Source: Nocardioides marinisabuli
GTDB taxonomy: Bacteria; Actinomycetota; Actinomycetes; Propionibacteriales; Nocardioidaceae
Direction of reading: 5' to 3'
Assembly (NCBI RefSeq): GCF_013466785.1
Contig: NZ_CP059163.1
Location: forward strand, 3,658,001 to 3,722,000
DNA length: 64,000 nucleotides
Positions 32,986 through 42,069 of this stretch are shown here, piece by piece. Made by a program: the position numbers and the translations under genes. Positions within the stretch are counted from its first letter, which is position 1. Every line of letters begins with the position of its first letter. The notes beneath the pieces are model-generated. The model was not told the DNA's origin. It was given only the letters and a program-made list of their open reading frames with translations, and made no database searches.

Positions 32986-34595
32986 AGGCCGACCTGCTGC
33001 TGACCAACGCCCGGGTGCGCACCCTCGAGGGCCCCGGTCGCGACCGGGTGGCCCGCAGCGTCGCGATCTGGCGCGACCGGGTCGTTGCGGTCGACGACGA
33101 CGTCGCGGCCCACCGGGTCCTCGACCTCGACGGTGCCGTCGTCGTGCCGGGCTTCCACGACGCCCACAACCACATGGCCTGGTTCGGGCAGTCCCTCACC
33201 GAGCTCGACCTGCGCCTGCCCTCCCTCGAGGCCCTGTACGACGCCGTGGCCGAGCGGGCGCGCGACCTCCCGCCCGACGCGTGGGTCGTTGGCGCGGGCT
33301 ACGACGAGAACAAGATCGGCGCCCACCCCGAGCGCGACGCCCTCGACCGCGCCGCCGGTGGGCGGCGGGTGTGGCTGCGCCACACCTCCGGTCACATGTG
33401 CGTGGTCAACAGCGCCCTGCTGGCCGATCTGGGGCTCTCGGAGGCCGCCGTCGAGGTGCCGGGCGGGCGGGTCGTCGTCGACGCCGCTGGGCGTCCCACC
33501 GGGCTGCTGCAGGAGCAGGCCCAGCACCTGGTCAACGACCTGGTGCTGCCCTACCCGGTGGCCGGGCTGGTCGAGGCGATCGAGCGGGCCGGGCAGGTCT
33601 ACCTGAGCCAGGGGCTGACCTCGGTGGTCGAGGCCGGCGTCGGCGGGGGCTGGATCGGCCGCAGCCCGGTGGAGGTGGCGGCCTACCAGGAGGCGCGCGC
33701 GCAGGGGCGGCTGCCGCTGCGGGTCGAGCTGATGGTGGCTGCCGACGCGCTGCGCCCGCTGGAGGGGCACGCCGACGACGACCTGGGCCTGGGCCTCGAC
33801 CTGGGCATCCGCACCGGGCTGGGCGACGACCGGCTCCGGCTGGGACCGGTGAAGATCTTCTCGGACGGCTCGCTGATCGGGCACACCTGCGCGCTCACCG
33901 ACGAGTTCGCCGACACACCGGGCGAGAAGGGCTACCTGCAGGACGACGCCGACGCGCTGCGCGATCGGATCCTGGGCGCGCACCGCTCGGGCTGGCGGGT
34001 GGCCGCGCACGCGATCGGCGACGCGGCCATCGACCTGGTGCTCGACGCCTACGAGGAGGCGCAGCGGCGCTGGCCGCGGCCCGACGTGCGGCACCGCATC
34101 GAGCACTTCGGGGTCTCGCGGCCGGACCAGGTCGCCCGGGCCGCCGCCCTGGGGGTGGTGCCGGTGCCGCAGGGCCGGTTCGTGGGTGAGATCGGCGACG
34201 GCATGCTGCGCGCGCTCGGGGCCGAGCGCGCCTCCTGGATCTACCGCTACCGCTCGCTGCTCGACGCGGGGATCGTGGCGCCGGGCAGCTCCGACCGGCC
34301 CGTGGTCGACGGCACTCCCCTGCTGGGCATCCACGACATGGTCAACCGGCGCACCGACTCGGGCCGCGAGTGCGGTCCCGAGGAGGCGATCACCGGCCTG
34401 GAGGCCCTCACGGCCTACACGCTGGGCTCGGCGCACGCCTCGCACCAGGAGCACGACCGGGGCACGATCGCGCCGGGGAAGCTGGCCGACCTGGCCGTCC
34501 TCGACGACGACCCCGCGACGGTGTCCCCCCGGGTGATCCGCGACCTCACCGTCCTGCGTACCGTCCTGGGAGGAGAGGTGGTGTGGGAAGCATGA
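32982..34595 (+). CDS. Amidohydrolase family protein (YtcJ-like)
   Basis: The GTG at 32982 overlaps the ligase stop (GTGA) and gives 537 residues. The metal-binding HxH lies in PGFHDAHNH; later YtcJ-type motifs include LRHTSGHMCVVNS, KIFSDGSLIG, AAHAIGDAAIDLVLD, RHRIEHFGV and the terminal GTIAPGKLADLAVLD. Members hydrolyse exocyclic C-N bonds in amides and related compounds. In this operon it could release the acid that the ligase then activates. Confidence 0.87.
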   Translation: MKADLLLTNARVRTLEGPGRDRVARSVAIWRDRVVAVDDDVAAHRVLDLDGAVVVPGFHDAHNHMAWFGQSLTELDLRLPSLEALYDAVAERARDLPPDAWVVGAGYDENKIGAHPERDALDRAAGGRRVWLRHTSGHMCVVNSALLADLGLSEAAVEVPGGRVVVDAAGRPTGLLQEQAQHLVNDLVLPYPVAGLVEAIERAGQVYLSQGLTSVVEAGVGGGWIGRSPVEVAAYQEARAQGRLPLRVELMVAADALRPLEGHADDDLGLGLDLGIRTGLGDDRLRLGPVKIFSDGSLIGHTCALTDEFADTPGEKGYLQDDADALRDRILGAHRSGWRVAAHAIGDAAIDLVLDAYEEAQRRWPRPDVRHRIEHFGVSRPDQVARAAALGVVPVPQGRFVGEIGDGMLRALGAERASWIYRYRSLLDAGIVAPGSSDRPVVDGTPLLGIHDMVNRRTDSGRECGPEEAITGLEALTAYTLGSAHASHQEHDRGTIAPGKLADLAVLDDDPATVSPRVIRDLTVLRTVLGGEVVWEA

Positions 34596-35221
34596 TCATG
34601 CAGACCCAGGAGGACCACCCACTGGTGGAGGCCGCCGCACTGGCGGCCGACCAGCTGGCGCTGGTGCGAGAGATCTACGACGAGGCGTTCCCGGCCGACC
34701 TGCGGGTCCCCTTCGGCGACCTGTTGGCCGACCGGCTGCTGGTGCGCCTGGACCCCGACGGCCGGCCCGAGGGCCTGGCGGTGGTGCGCGCGCTGGGCAC
34801 GACCGGCTGGACGTTCCTGCGCTACTACGCGGTGGGCGCGCGCGGCGGCGGCACGGGCTCGGCGATGCTCGACCAGCTGGCCACGCTGCTGGCCCGCGAG
34901 GGCGGTGCGCTGCTCGTGTGGGACGTCGAGGACCCCGACGAGCCCGGCCTGGACGCCGAGCACGTCGAGGAGCACCGGCGGCGCATCCGCTTCTACGAGC
35001 GCAACGCCGGCGAGCTCCTGCCGGTCGTCGACTACCGGCCCCCGCACGACGGCGACCTGGCCGGCCACGCCCCCCCGATGCGGCTGATGTGCCGCACGCT
35101 GGGTGCCTGGGTGCGCCCGCCGGTGGCCGACATCGTGCGGGTGGCCTACGAGCACCGCTACGGGCTGGCCGGCGACCACCCCGTCGTACGACGGACCCTG
35201 GAGGCGAGCGCGCTGCCCTGA
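34592..35221 (+). CDS. GNAT-like acetyltransferase, putative
   Basis: The ATG at 34592 overlaps the amidohydrolase stop (ATGA) and gives 209 residues. FLRYYAVGARGGGTGSAMLDQLATLL resembles the acetyl-CoA-binding motif A of GNAT enzymes, and IRFYERNAGELLPVVDY the motif B region. Overall similarity to characterised GNATs looks modest. It closes the enoyl-CoA hydratase operon and precedes the KamA-like gene. An AblB-like role (acetylating beta-lysine) is a guess; it is shorter than typical AblB. Confidence 0.6.
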   Translation: MIMQTQEDHPLVEAAALAADQLALVREIYDEAFPADLRVPFGDLLADRLLVRLDPDGRPEGLAVVRALGTTGWTFLRYYAVGARGGGTGSAMLDQLATLLAREGGALLVWDVEDPDEPGLDAEHVEEHRRRIRFYERNAGELLPVVDYRPPHDGDLAGHAPPMRLMCRTLGAWVRPPVADIVRVAYEHRYGLAGDHPVVRRTLEASALP

Positions 35222-35298
35222 GGGTCGACGGAGGTCGACGAAAGATCTTCCGGCGTTTCGTTCGACAGGCCGCAGATCCTTCTGGCATCGTTGCTCCC

Positions 35299-36765
35299 AT
35301 GAGCATCGAGACCTCCATCGCGTCCCTGGTCGAGGACGCCACCGGGCAGCCCTACCCCTACCGGCGCGCCGAGCTGGTCGAGCCCGACTGGACCCGCTTC
35401 CCCGGGTGGCGCGACGTCACCGCGGAGGAGTGGGCCTCGGTGCAGTGGCAGCGCGCGCACTGCGTCAAGAACGTGCGCCAGCTGCGCGAGCTGATGGGCG
35501 ACCTCGTCGACGAGCGGTTCTACGCCGACCTCGAGCGCGACCAGGCCGAGCGCGCGACCATGTCGATGCTGGTGCCGCCGCAGATGATGAACACGATGGT
35601 GCCGCACGTGGAGCCGGCGGGCCCGGGGTCGCTCACCGAGGCGTTCTACGCCGACCCGGTGCGCCACTACATGCTGCCGGTCTTCTCCGACCGCCGCACC
35701 GACTGGGCCTCGCACCCCCACGCCACCCGCGACTCGCTGCACGAGCACGACATGTGGGCCACCGAGGGCCTGACCCACCGCTACCCCACCAAGGTGCTCG
35801 CCGAGCTGCTCCCGACCTGCCCGCAGTACTGCGGGCACTGCACGCGCATGGACCTGGTCGGCAACTCCACCCCGACGATCGAGAAGCTGAAGTTCGCCGG
35901 CAAGCCGAACGACCGCATCGGGGACATGCTCGACTACCTGCGCCGCACGCCGTCGGTGCGCGACGTGGTGGTCTCCGGCGGCGACGTGGCGAACATGCCG
36001 TGGCCCCGCCTCGAGGCCTTCCTGACCTCGGTGCTGGAGATCGAGAACGTGCGCGACATCCGCCTGGCCACCAAGGCCCTGGTCGGCCTGCCCCAGCACT
36101 GGCTGCAGCCCGACGTGGTCGAGGGGATGAGCCGGGTGGCCGGCACGGCCCGCGCCCGCGGGGTGTCCCTGGCCATCCACACCCACGCCAACCACGCCCA
36201 GTCCGTCACTCCCCTGGTGGCCGAGGCCTCGCGCGCGATGCTCGACGCCGGTGTGCGCGACGTGCGCAACCAGGGCGTGCTGCTCAACGGCGTCAACGCC
36301 GACCCGCACGCGCTGCTCGACCTGTGCTTCTCGCTGCTCGACGGCGCGCAGATCATGCCCTACTACTTCTACATGTGCGACATGATCCCGTTCTCGGAGC
36401 ACTGGCGGGTCTCGGTCGCCGACGCCCAGCGCCTCCAGCACCACATCATGGGCTACCTGCCGGGCTTCGCGACGCCGCGCATCGTCTGCGACGTCCCGTT
36501 CGTCGGCAAGCGCTGGGTGCACCAGCTCGCCGACTACGACACCGAGCGCGGCATCTCCTACTGGACCAAGAACTACCGCACCTCCATCGAGGCCGACGAC
36601 GCCCAGGCGCTCTCGCGCACCTACGAGTACTACGACCCGATCCACACGCTGCCCGAGGCCGGCCAGCGCTGGTGGGCCGAGCACGGCCGTCTCGACGAGT
36701 CGGCGCTCAAGGCCGCCGAGGTGGCCGAGGCGTCGCGTCGTACGGCGGCGCTGCAGGCCTGGTGA
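35299..36765 (+). CDS. KamA-family radical SAM aminomutase (lysine 2,3-aminomutase-like)
   Basis: The 488-residue protein has the radical-SAM cluster motif CPQYCGHC (Cys174, Cys178, Cys181), followed by RDVVVSGGDVANM and a C-terminal CDVPFVGKRW. The last corresponds to the PLP-lysine and Asp region of lysine 2,3-aminomutase, though the glycine-rich PGGGGK of the clostridial enzyme is altered and one residue shorter. It probably moves an amino group from C2 to C3 of lysine or another amino acid. An Lrp regulator lies convergent downstream. Confidence 0.85.
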   Translation: MSIETSIASLVEDATGQPYPYRRAELVEPDWTRFPGWRDVTAEEWASVQWQRAHCVKNVRQLRELMGDLVDERFYADLERDQAERATMSMLVPPQMMNTMVPHVEPAGPGSLTEAFYADPVRHYMLPVFSDRRTDWASHPHATRDSLHEHDMWATEGLTHRYPTKVLAELLPTCPQYCGHCTRMDLVGNSTPTIEKLKFAGKPNDRIGDMLDYLRRTPSVRDVVVSGGDVANMPWPRLEAFLTSVLEIENVRDIRLATKALVGLPQHWLQPDVVEGMSRVAGTARARGVSLAIHTHANHAQSVTPLVAEASRAMLDAGVRDVRNQGVLLNGVNADPHALLDLCFSLLDGAQIMPYYFYMCDMIPFSEHWRVSVADAQRLQHHIMGYLPGFATPRIVCDVPFVGKRWVHQLADYDTERGISYWTKNYRTSIEADDAQALSRTYEYYDPIHTLPEAGQRWWAEHGRLDESALKAAEVAEASRRTAALQAW

Positions 36766-36799
36766 TCAAGGCCTGGTGGCCGCGTGGGACGGGCCGGGC

Positions 36800-37276
36800 T
36801 CAGCCCGGCTCGTCCTCGACGGTCCCGGTGACCGGGCGGTTCTCGTAGTACGTCGTCAGCACGATGGTGGTGCGGGTCGAGACGTTCGCGGCCGCCCGCA
36901 CCCGGGCCAGCAGGTCCTCCAGCGCCGCCGGGGAGGTGCAGCGCACCAGCAGCACGTAGGACTCCTCCCCCGCCACCGACCAGCACGACTCGATCTCCTC
37001 GATGTGCTCCAGGCGCGCGGCGCAGTCGTCGGGCTGCGAGGGGTCGATGGGGCGGATCGAGATGAACGCGGCCAGCGGCACGCCGATCTCGGCGTGGTTG
37101 ATGGTCGCGCCGTAGCCCTGGATCAGGTCCCGCTGCTCGAGCCGCTTGACCCGCTGGTGCACCGCGGAGGTCGACAGGCCGGTCGCCCTGCCCAGGTCGG
37201 TGAAGGACATCCGGCCGTCGCGGGCCAGCAACGACAAGATCTTGCGGTCGGTGGGCTCCACGGCAGGCTGGTTCAC
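36800..37276 (-). CDS. Lrp/AsnC-family transcriptional regulator
   Basis: The 158-residue protein has an N-terminal winged HTH (DRKILSLLARDGRMSFTDLG, LSTSAVHQRVKRLE) and a C-terminal RAM ligand-binding domain (IGVPLAAFISIRP, WSVAGEESYVLLVRC). Lrp regulators sense amino acids. Lying next to the aminomutase gene, it may sense lysine or beta-lysine. TAGGCT ends 6 bases before its GTG. Confidence 0.9.
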   Translation of the reverse strand: MNQPAVEPTDRKILSLLARDGRMSFTDLGRATGLSTSAVHQRVKRLEQRDLIQGYGATINHAEIGVPLAAFISIRPIDPSQPDDCAARLEHIEEIESCWSVAGEESYVLLVRCTSPAALEDLLARVRAAANVSTRTTIVLTTYYENRPVTGTVEDEPG

Positions 37277-37282
37277 GGCGTC

Positions 37283-37288
37283 AGCCTA
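37283..37288 (-). promoter_or_regulatory. Leaderless-type -10 hexamer of the Lrp gene
   Basis: TAGGCT on the minus strand ends 6 bases before the GTG at 37276. Confidence 0.5.
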
Positions 37289-37338
37289 GACCTCGTCCCG
37301 CGGCTGCGTCCGGCCGCCGGGGCTGCAAGACTGCGCGA

Positions 37339-38271
37339 GTGACCCAGCAGCCCGGCCGCCTGATGCTCCTCGACACCGCCTCGATGTACTTCCGTGCCTT
37401 CTTCGGGGTGCCCGAGATCCTCGCCCCCGACGGCACCACGCCGGTCAACGCCGTGCGCGGGCTCCTGGACTTCATCACCCGCCTGGTCGACGAGTACCAG
37501 CCCAGCGACCTGGTCTGCTGCTGGGACGACGACTGGCGCCCGCAGTGGCGCGTCGACCTGGTGCCGACCTACAAGGCGCACCGGGTCGAGGAGGAGGTCG
37601 AGACCTCTCCCGACGTCGAGGAGGTGCCGGACCCGCTCCAGGTGCAGATCCCGATCATCCGCGACGTGCTGGCCGCCTACGGCATCAAGGTCGTCGGTGC
37701 CCCCGAGGCCGAGGCCGACGACGTGATCGGCACCCTCGCCACCGGTGCCGGCCAGCCGGTCGACATCGTCACCGGCGACCGTGACCTGTTCCAGCTCGTC
37801 GACGACGAGGCCGACGTGCGGGTGCTCTACATCGCGCGCGGGGTGGGCAGGCACGAGCGGGTCGACAACGCGTGGGTGCGCGCCAAGTACGACGTCGACG
37901 CTGCGCAGTACGCGGACTTCTCGACCATGCGCGGCGACGCCTCCGACGGCCTGCCCGGGGTCAAGGGCGTCGGCGAGAAGACCGCCGCGACGCTGCTGGC
38001 CCGCCACGGCGACATGGCCGGCATCATCGCCGCCGCCGAGGACCCGGACTCGGGGATGGGCCCGGGGCCGCGGGCCAAGATCAAGGCGGCGGTCGACTAC
38101 CTGGCCGTGGCGCCCGAGGTCGTCGCCGTGCGGCGCACCCTCGACCTCGACCGCACCGGCTTCGCCCTGCCCCGCTCCCCCGCCGACCCCGACCGGCTCG
38201 CCGAGCTGGCGGCCCGGTGGGGTCTGGAGAGCCCCGTCGAGCGCCTGAACGCGGTGCTGGCCACCCTCTGA
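37339..38271 (+). CDS. 5'-3' exonuclease (DNA polymerase I N-domain type)
   Basis: This 310-residue stand-alone protein has the FEN/PolA nuclease motifs: LMLLDTASMYFRAFF, PTYKAHR, GAPEAEADDVIGTLA, DIVTGDRDLFQLV and a helix-hairpin-helix GLPGVKGVGEKTAATLL. It resembles Rv2090, the separate 5'-3' exonuclease encoded near helY in mycobacteria. Acidic metal ligands are all present. The GTG start at 37339 has AAGACT 6 bases upstream. Confidence 0.9.
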   Translation: MTQQPGRLMLLDTASMYFRAFFGVPEILAPDGTTPVNAVRGLLDFITRLVDEYQPSDLVCCWDDDWRPQWRVDLVPTYKAHRVEEEVETSPDVEEVPDPLQVQIPIIRDVLAAYGIKVVGAPEAEADDVIGTLATGAGQPVDIVTGDRDLFQLVDDEADVRVLYIARGVGRHERVDNAWVRAKYDVDAAQYADFSTMRGDASDGLPGVKGVGEKTAATLLARHGDMAGIIAAAEDPDSGMGPGPRAKIKAAVDYLAVAPEVVAVRRTLDLDRTGFALPRSPADPDRLAELAARWGLESPVERLNAVLATL

Positions 38272-38292
38272 CCGCCGCCCGGGGCGAGCTAG

Positions 38293-41136
38293 CTACTCCT
38301 CGGTGACGCCGGAGTAGGCCACGACGCCGCGGCGCATCGAGCCGATGGCCTCCCGGGCGGTACGCCGCACCGGTGAGTCACCGGCGGCGTCGGCGACCTG
38401 GCCGGCGAGGTCGAGGAGCTGCTTCATCCAGCGCACGAAGTCGCCGGCGGCCAGCTCGCTCTCCCCGAGCACGTCGTCGAGGTCGTCGCCCTCGCACCAG
38501 CGGTAGGCGATCCAGGCGAAGCCCAGGTCGGGCTGGCGCAGGTAGTCGAGCTTGTGCTCCTTCTCGAGCCGGTCGAGGTCCCCCCACAGCCGGATCATCG
38601 AGCCGATGGCCTCCTTGGTGGCCCCGCCGGGCACCCGCGGCGACGAGGCGTCGTCGGGGCGCCGGGCCTCGAAGACCAGCGTCGACAGCGCGGCCGCCAG
38701 CCCCGACGGAGTGAGGCTGTCCCACACGCCCAGGCGCAGCGACTCCGCCGCGACCAGGTCCATGTCGGAGTAGAGCCGGCGCAGGTGCATGCCCTGCTCG
38801 GTGACCACCGCGTCGGCGCCCTCGTCGCTGAGGTAGCCCAGCGCGGTCAGCACCTCGCAGACCCGGTCGAACTGCCGGGCCACGGTGTTGGTGCGCTGCT
38901 CGACGCGCCGCTCGAGGGTGCGGGCGTCGCGCTCGAGCTTGAAGTGCCGCTCGGCCCAGCGCGAGTGGTCCTCGCGGTCGGGGCACTCGTGGCAGGGGTG
39001 GGTCTTGAGCCGCCGGCGCAGCTCGGAGACCTCGCTCTCCCAGGCGCTGGGCTCCCCGCTGTGCGCCCGACCCGCCGCCTTGGCGCCCTTGGGGCCCTGG
39101 CGCAGGTGACGCGGCGGCAGGTCGCGCGTGCGCATCCGCAGCTGGGCGGCGAGGTCGCGGCGCATCTGCGGGTTGCGGGCGTTGAACGAGCGCGAGATCT
39201 TCAGCCGGGTCAGGGCCTGGACCGGCTCGGGGAAGTCGATCATCGCCAGGCGGCGCGACTGCTTCTCCAGGGTGACGACCAGCGGCCGCGGCCCCTCGGG
39301 CGACCAGCCCGGGTCGACCACGACGGCGTACCCGGCGAACTTGCCGGTGGGCACCTCGATCACGTCGCCGGGCTTGAGCAGCCGCAGCGACTCGATCGCC
39401 TCGGCGCGCCGGTCGTCCCGGCGGGCCTTGCTGGCGCCCTTCTCGACGTCGCTGATGCGGCGGCGCAGCCCGGCGTACTCCATGAAGTCGCCGAGGTGGC
39501 ACTGCGCGGCCTCGGCGTAGCCCTCGAGCGCGTCCTCGCTCTTGCGCAGCTGGCGGGCGAGCCCGACGACGGCCTTGTCGGCCTGGAACTGCGCGAAGGA
39601 CTGCTCCAGCAGCTCGCGCGCGGTGTGCCGCCCGAACTGGTGGACCAGGTTGACGGCCATGTTGTACGACGGGCGGAACGACGAGCGGAGCGGGTAGGTG
39701 CGCGTCGAGGCCAGCCCCGCCAGCTCGCGCGGGTTCATGCCGGGCTGCCACAGCACGACCCCGTGTCCCTCGGTGTCGAGGCCGCGGCGACCGGCGCGAC
39801 CGGTCAGCTGGGTGTACTCGCCGGGGGTGATGTCGGCGTGCGTCTCGCCGTTCCACTTCGAGAGCTTCTCGATGACCACGGTGCGCGCGGGCATGTTGAT
39901 GCCCAGCGCGAGGGTCTCGGTGGCGAAGACGACCTTGCACAGGCCGCGCTCGTAGAGCTCCTCGACGCACTGCTTGAAGGCCGGCAGCATGCCGGCGTGG
40001 TGGGCGGCGACGCCGCGGGTGAGGCCGTCGAGGAAGTCGTGGTAGCCCAGGACGTGCAGGTCCTCGGCCGACAGGTGCGAGCACGCGTTCTCGACGTAGG
40101 CGAAGATCTCGTCGCGCTCCTCCGGCTTGGTCAGCCGGATCCCCGCGTTGAGGCACTGGGTGACCGCCGCGTCGCAGCCCACGCGGCTGAAGATGAAGAC
40201 GATCGCGGGCAGCAGGCCCTCGCGGTCGAGGCGGTCGATGACGTCGGCACGGCTGGGGATCCAGACCTTGCGCCCGTTGCCGACCTGCTTCGCGCCCTGG
40301 GCCGGGCCCTTGCGCCCCGGCTGGGAGCGCCCGCGCGGCGAGCGGCGGTCCTTGAGCCGCGAGGCGGCCCAGTCGTCCCGGGCGACCTTGAGGAGGTCGT
40401 CGTTGACCGGGGCACCCTCCTTGACGAAGCCGGCGGCGGCGTCGACGTCGGAGGAGGCGAAGAGGTCGAGCAGACGACGCCCGACCATCACGTGCTGGAA
40501 CAGCGGCACCGGCCGCTTCTCCTCCACGATGGTGGTGGTCTCGCCGCGGACGGTCTCGAGCCACTCGCCGAACTCCTCGGCGTTGGAGACGGTCGCGGAC
40601 AGCGAGACCAGCGCCACCGACTCGGGCAGGTGGATGATGACCTCCTCCCAGACCGCGCCGCGGGAGCGGTCGGCGAGGTAGTGCACCTCGTCCATCACCA
40701 CGAAGCCCAGGCCCATCAGGGTCGAGGAGCTCGCGTAGAGCATGTTGCGCAGCACCTCGGTGGTCATCACCACGACCGGTGCCTCGCCGTTGACGGTGTT
40801 GTCACCGGTCAGCAGGCCCACCTGGTCGGCGCCGTAGCGGTCGACCAGGTCGTGGTACTTCTGGTTCGACAGCGCCTTGATCGGGGTGGTGTAGAACGCC
40901 TTGCGCCCCGTGGCCAGAGCCAGGTGGATGGCGAACTCCCCCACGATCGTCTTGCCCGAGCCGGTCGGGGCGGCCACCAGCACGCCGCGCCCCTCCTCGA
41001 TCTCGCGGCAGGCCTGCACCTGGAACTCGTCGAGGGGGAAGGAGTAGAGGTCCCGGAAGTCCTTGAGCACCGGGTGCTCGCGGGTACGCCGGAACTGCGC
41101 GTACCGCTCCGACGGGGACAGCTCGTCGGTCGTCAT
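38293..41136 (-). CDS. helY: DEVH-box helicase HelY (Ski2-like)
   Basis: The ATG at 41136 gives 947 residues; the frame stays open upstream but lacks homology there. Motifs: Walker A APTGSGKT, motif Ia TTPIKALSNQK, DEVH box VVMDEVHYL, SAT SLSATVSN and motif VI QLTGRAGRRG. A C-terminal DSHCT domain ends in VAYSGVTEE. Ski2/Mtr4-type helicases unwind RNA or DNA. Its place downstream of tatC and near pafBC matches mycobacterial gene order. The start has TAGGTT 7 bases upstream. Confidence 0.93.
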   Translation of the reverse strand: MTTDELSPSERYAQFRRTREHPVLKDFRDLYSFPLDEFQVQACREIEEGRGVLVAAPTGSGKTIVGEFAIHLALATGRKAFYTTPIKALSNQKYHDLVDRYGADQVGLLTGDNTVNGEAPVVVMTTEVLRNMLYASSSTLMGLGFVVMDEVHYLADRSRGAVWEEVIIHLPESVALVSLSATVSNAEEFGEWLETVRGETTTIVEEKRPVPLFQHVMVGRRLLDLFASSDVDAAAGFVKEGAPVNDDLLKVARDDWAASRLKDRRSPRGRSQPGRKGPAQGAKQVGNGRKVWIPSRADVIDRLDREGLLPAIVFIFSRVGCDAAVTQCLNAGIRLTKPEERDEIFAYVENACSHLSAEDLHVLGYHDFLDGLTRGVAAHHAGMLPAFKQCVEELYERGLCKVVFATETLALGINMPARTVVIEKLSKWNGETHADITPGEYTQLTGRAGRRGLDTEGHGVVLWQPGMNPRELAGLASTRTYPLRSSFRPSYNMAVNLVHQFGRHTARELLEQSFAQFQADKAVVGLARQLRKSEDALEGYAEAAQCHLGDFMEYAGLRRRISDVEKGASKARRDDRRAEAIESLRLLKPGDVIEVPTGKFAGYAVVVDPGWSPEGPRPLVVTLEKQSRRLAMIDFPEPVQALTRLKISRSFNARNPQMRRDLAAQLRMRTRDLPPRHLRQGPKGAKAAGRAHSGEPSAWESEVSELRRRLKTHPCHECPDREDHSRWAERHFKLERDARTLERRVEQRTNTVARQFDRVCEVLTALGYLSDEGADAVVTEQGMHLRRLYSDMDLVAAESLRLGVWDSLTPSGLAAALSTLVFEARRPDDASSPRVPGGATKEAIGSMIRLWGDLDRLEKEHKLDYLRQPDLGFAWIAYRWCEGDDLDDVLGESELAAGDFVRWMKQLLDLAGQVADAAGDSPVRRTAREAIGSMRRGVVAYSGVTEE

Positions 41137-41185
41137 GGCCCCCAACCTACGTGAGGCCGCGAACCCGACCGTCAGCCCCGCCCCG

Positions 41186-42067
41186 TCAGCCCAGCACGTG
41201 CAGCGCGGCCGGCACGGCCTCGATCTCCAGCGGCAGCGCACCGAAGCGCTCGCCGTCGGCGTACGCCACGATCCCGGGCGCGCTGACCCGCACCCGCCGC
41301 ACCCGGTGGTGCTCGTAGGCGGGGTGGGAGGCGACGGTGCCGGAGAACAACCGGGGATAGGTGCGCACCAGTGCCGGCTTGCTCATCGGCCGGATCACCA
41401 CCACGTCCAGCAGCCCGTCGTCGAGCAGGGCGCCCTCGGTGATGCGCAGGCCCCCGCCGAAGGAGGGCCCGTTGCCGACCGAGACCATCATCGCCTCGAG
41501 CTCGACCGTGGTGCCGTCGAGCTCGAGCACGTACGGCAGCGGGGTGAAGGTGCGCAGCTCGGAGACCGTGGCCAGGTTGTAGCGCATCTGGCCGCGGGGC
41601 CAGGTCATCGTGTTGGCCCGCTCGTTGACCACCGCGTCGAAGCCGGCGCACAGCACCGTGACGAACCAGCGCGAGCCGCTGCGGGCCAGGTCGACCGGGT
41701 GGCTGAGCCCGCCCAGGACCGCCGCTGCGACGCGGTCGGCGGCCTGCGCGGGGTCGCGTCGGGGCAGGTCGAGGTAGCGGGCGACGTCGTTGCCGGTGCC
41801 GGCGGGCACCAGTCCCAGCGGGGTGCGGGTGCCGGCGAGCACCTGCGTGGCCAGGTGCACCAGCCCGTCGCCACCGACGACGACGAGCGCCTCGACCCCG
41901 GCGGCCACCGCCTCGGCCGCCAGGTCGGCGGCCTCCGCTGCGTCGCGGCCCTGCAGGTCGCGCACGGACAGCCCGGCGGCCCGCAGCCGCGGCAGCGCGG
42001 CGGCCCGGGCCCGGGCGCCACGTCCCCGGCCCGCGGTGGGGTTGGTCAGCAGCGCGACCTCGCGCAT
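41186..42067 (-). CDS. Diacylglycerol/lipid kinase (YegS/Rv2252/BmrU family)
   Basis: The 293-residue protein has the lipid kinase motifs LLTNPTAGRGRG, VVVGGDGLVHLATQ (nucleotide-binding GGDG) and GLVPAGTGNDVAR, with a C-terminal beta domain containing DGLLDVVVI and YADGE. Family members phosphorylate diacylglycerol or sphingoid lipids; Rv2252 is the mycobacterial example. It lies 2 bases after the upstream unknown gene, in one operon with tatC. Confidence 0.9.
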   Translation of the reverse strand: MREVALLTNPTAGRGRGARARAAALPRLRAAGLSVRDLQGRDAAEAADLAAEAVAAGVEALVVVGGDGLVHLATQVLAGTRTPLGLVPAGTGNDVARYLDLPRRDPAQAADRVAAAVLGGLSHPVDLARSGSRWFVTVLCAGFDAVVNERANTMTWPRGQMRYNLATVSELRTFTPLPYVLELDGTTVELEAMMVSVGNGPSFGGGLRITEGALLDDGLLDVVVIRPMSKPALVRTYPRLFSGTVASHPAYEHHRVRRVRVSAPGIVAYADGERFGALPLEIEAVPAALHVLG

Positions 42068-42069
42068 GC

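Noticed and set aside
38554-41154. A long plus-strand open frame opposite helY (over 860 codons)
   Set aside because: It mirrors helY, is Arg/Gly/Leu/Val-rich without domains, and arises from third-position GC bias. helY has clear helicase motifs.
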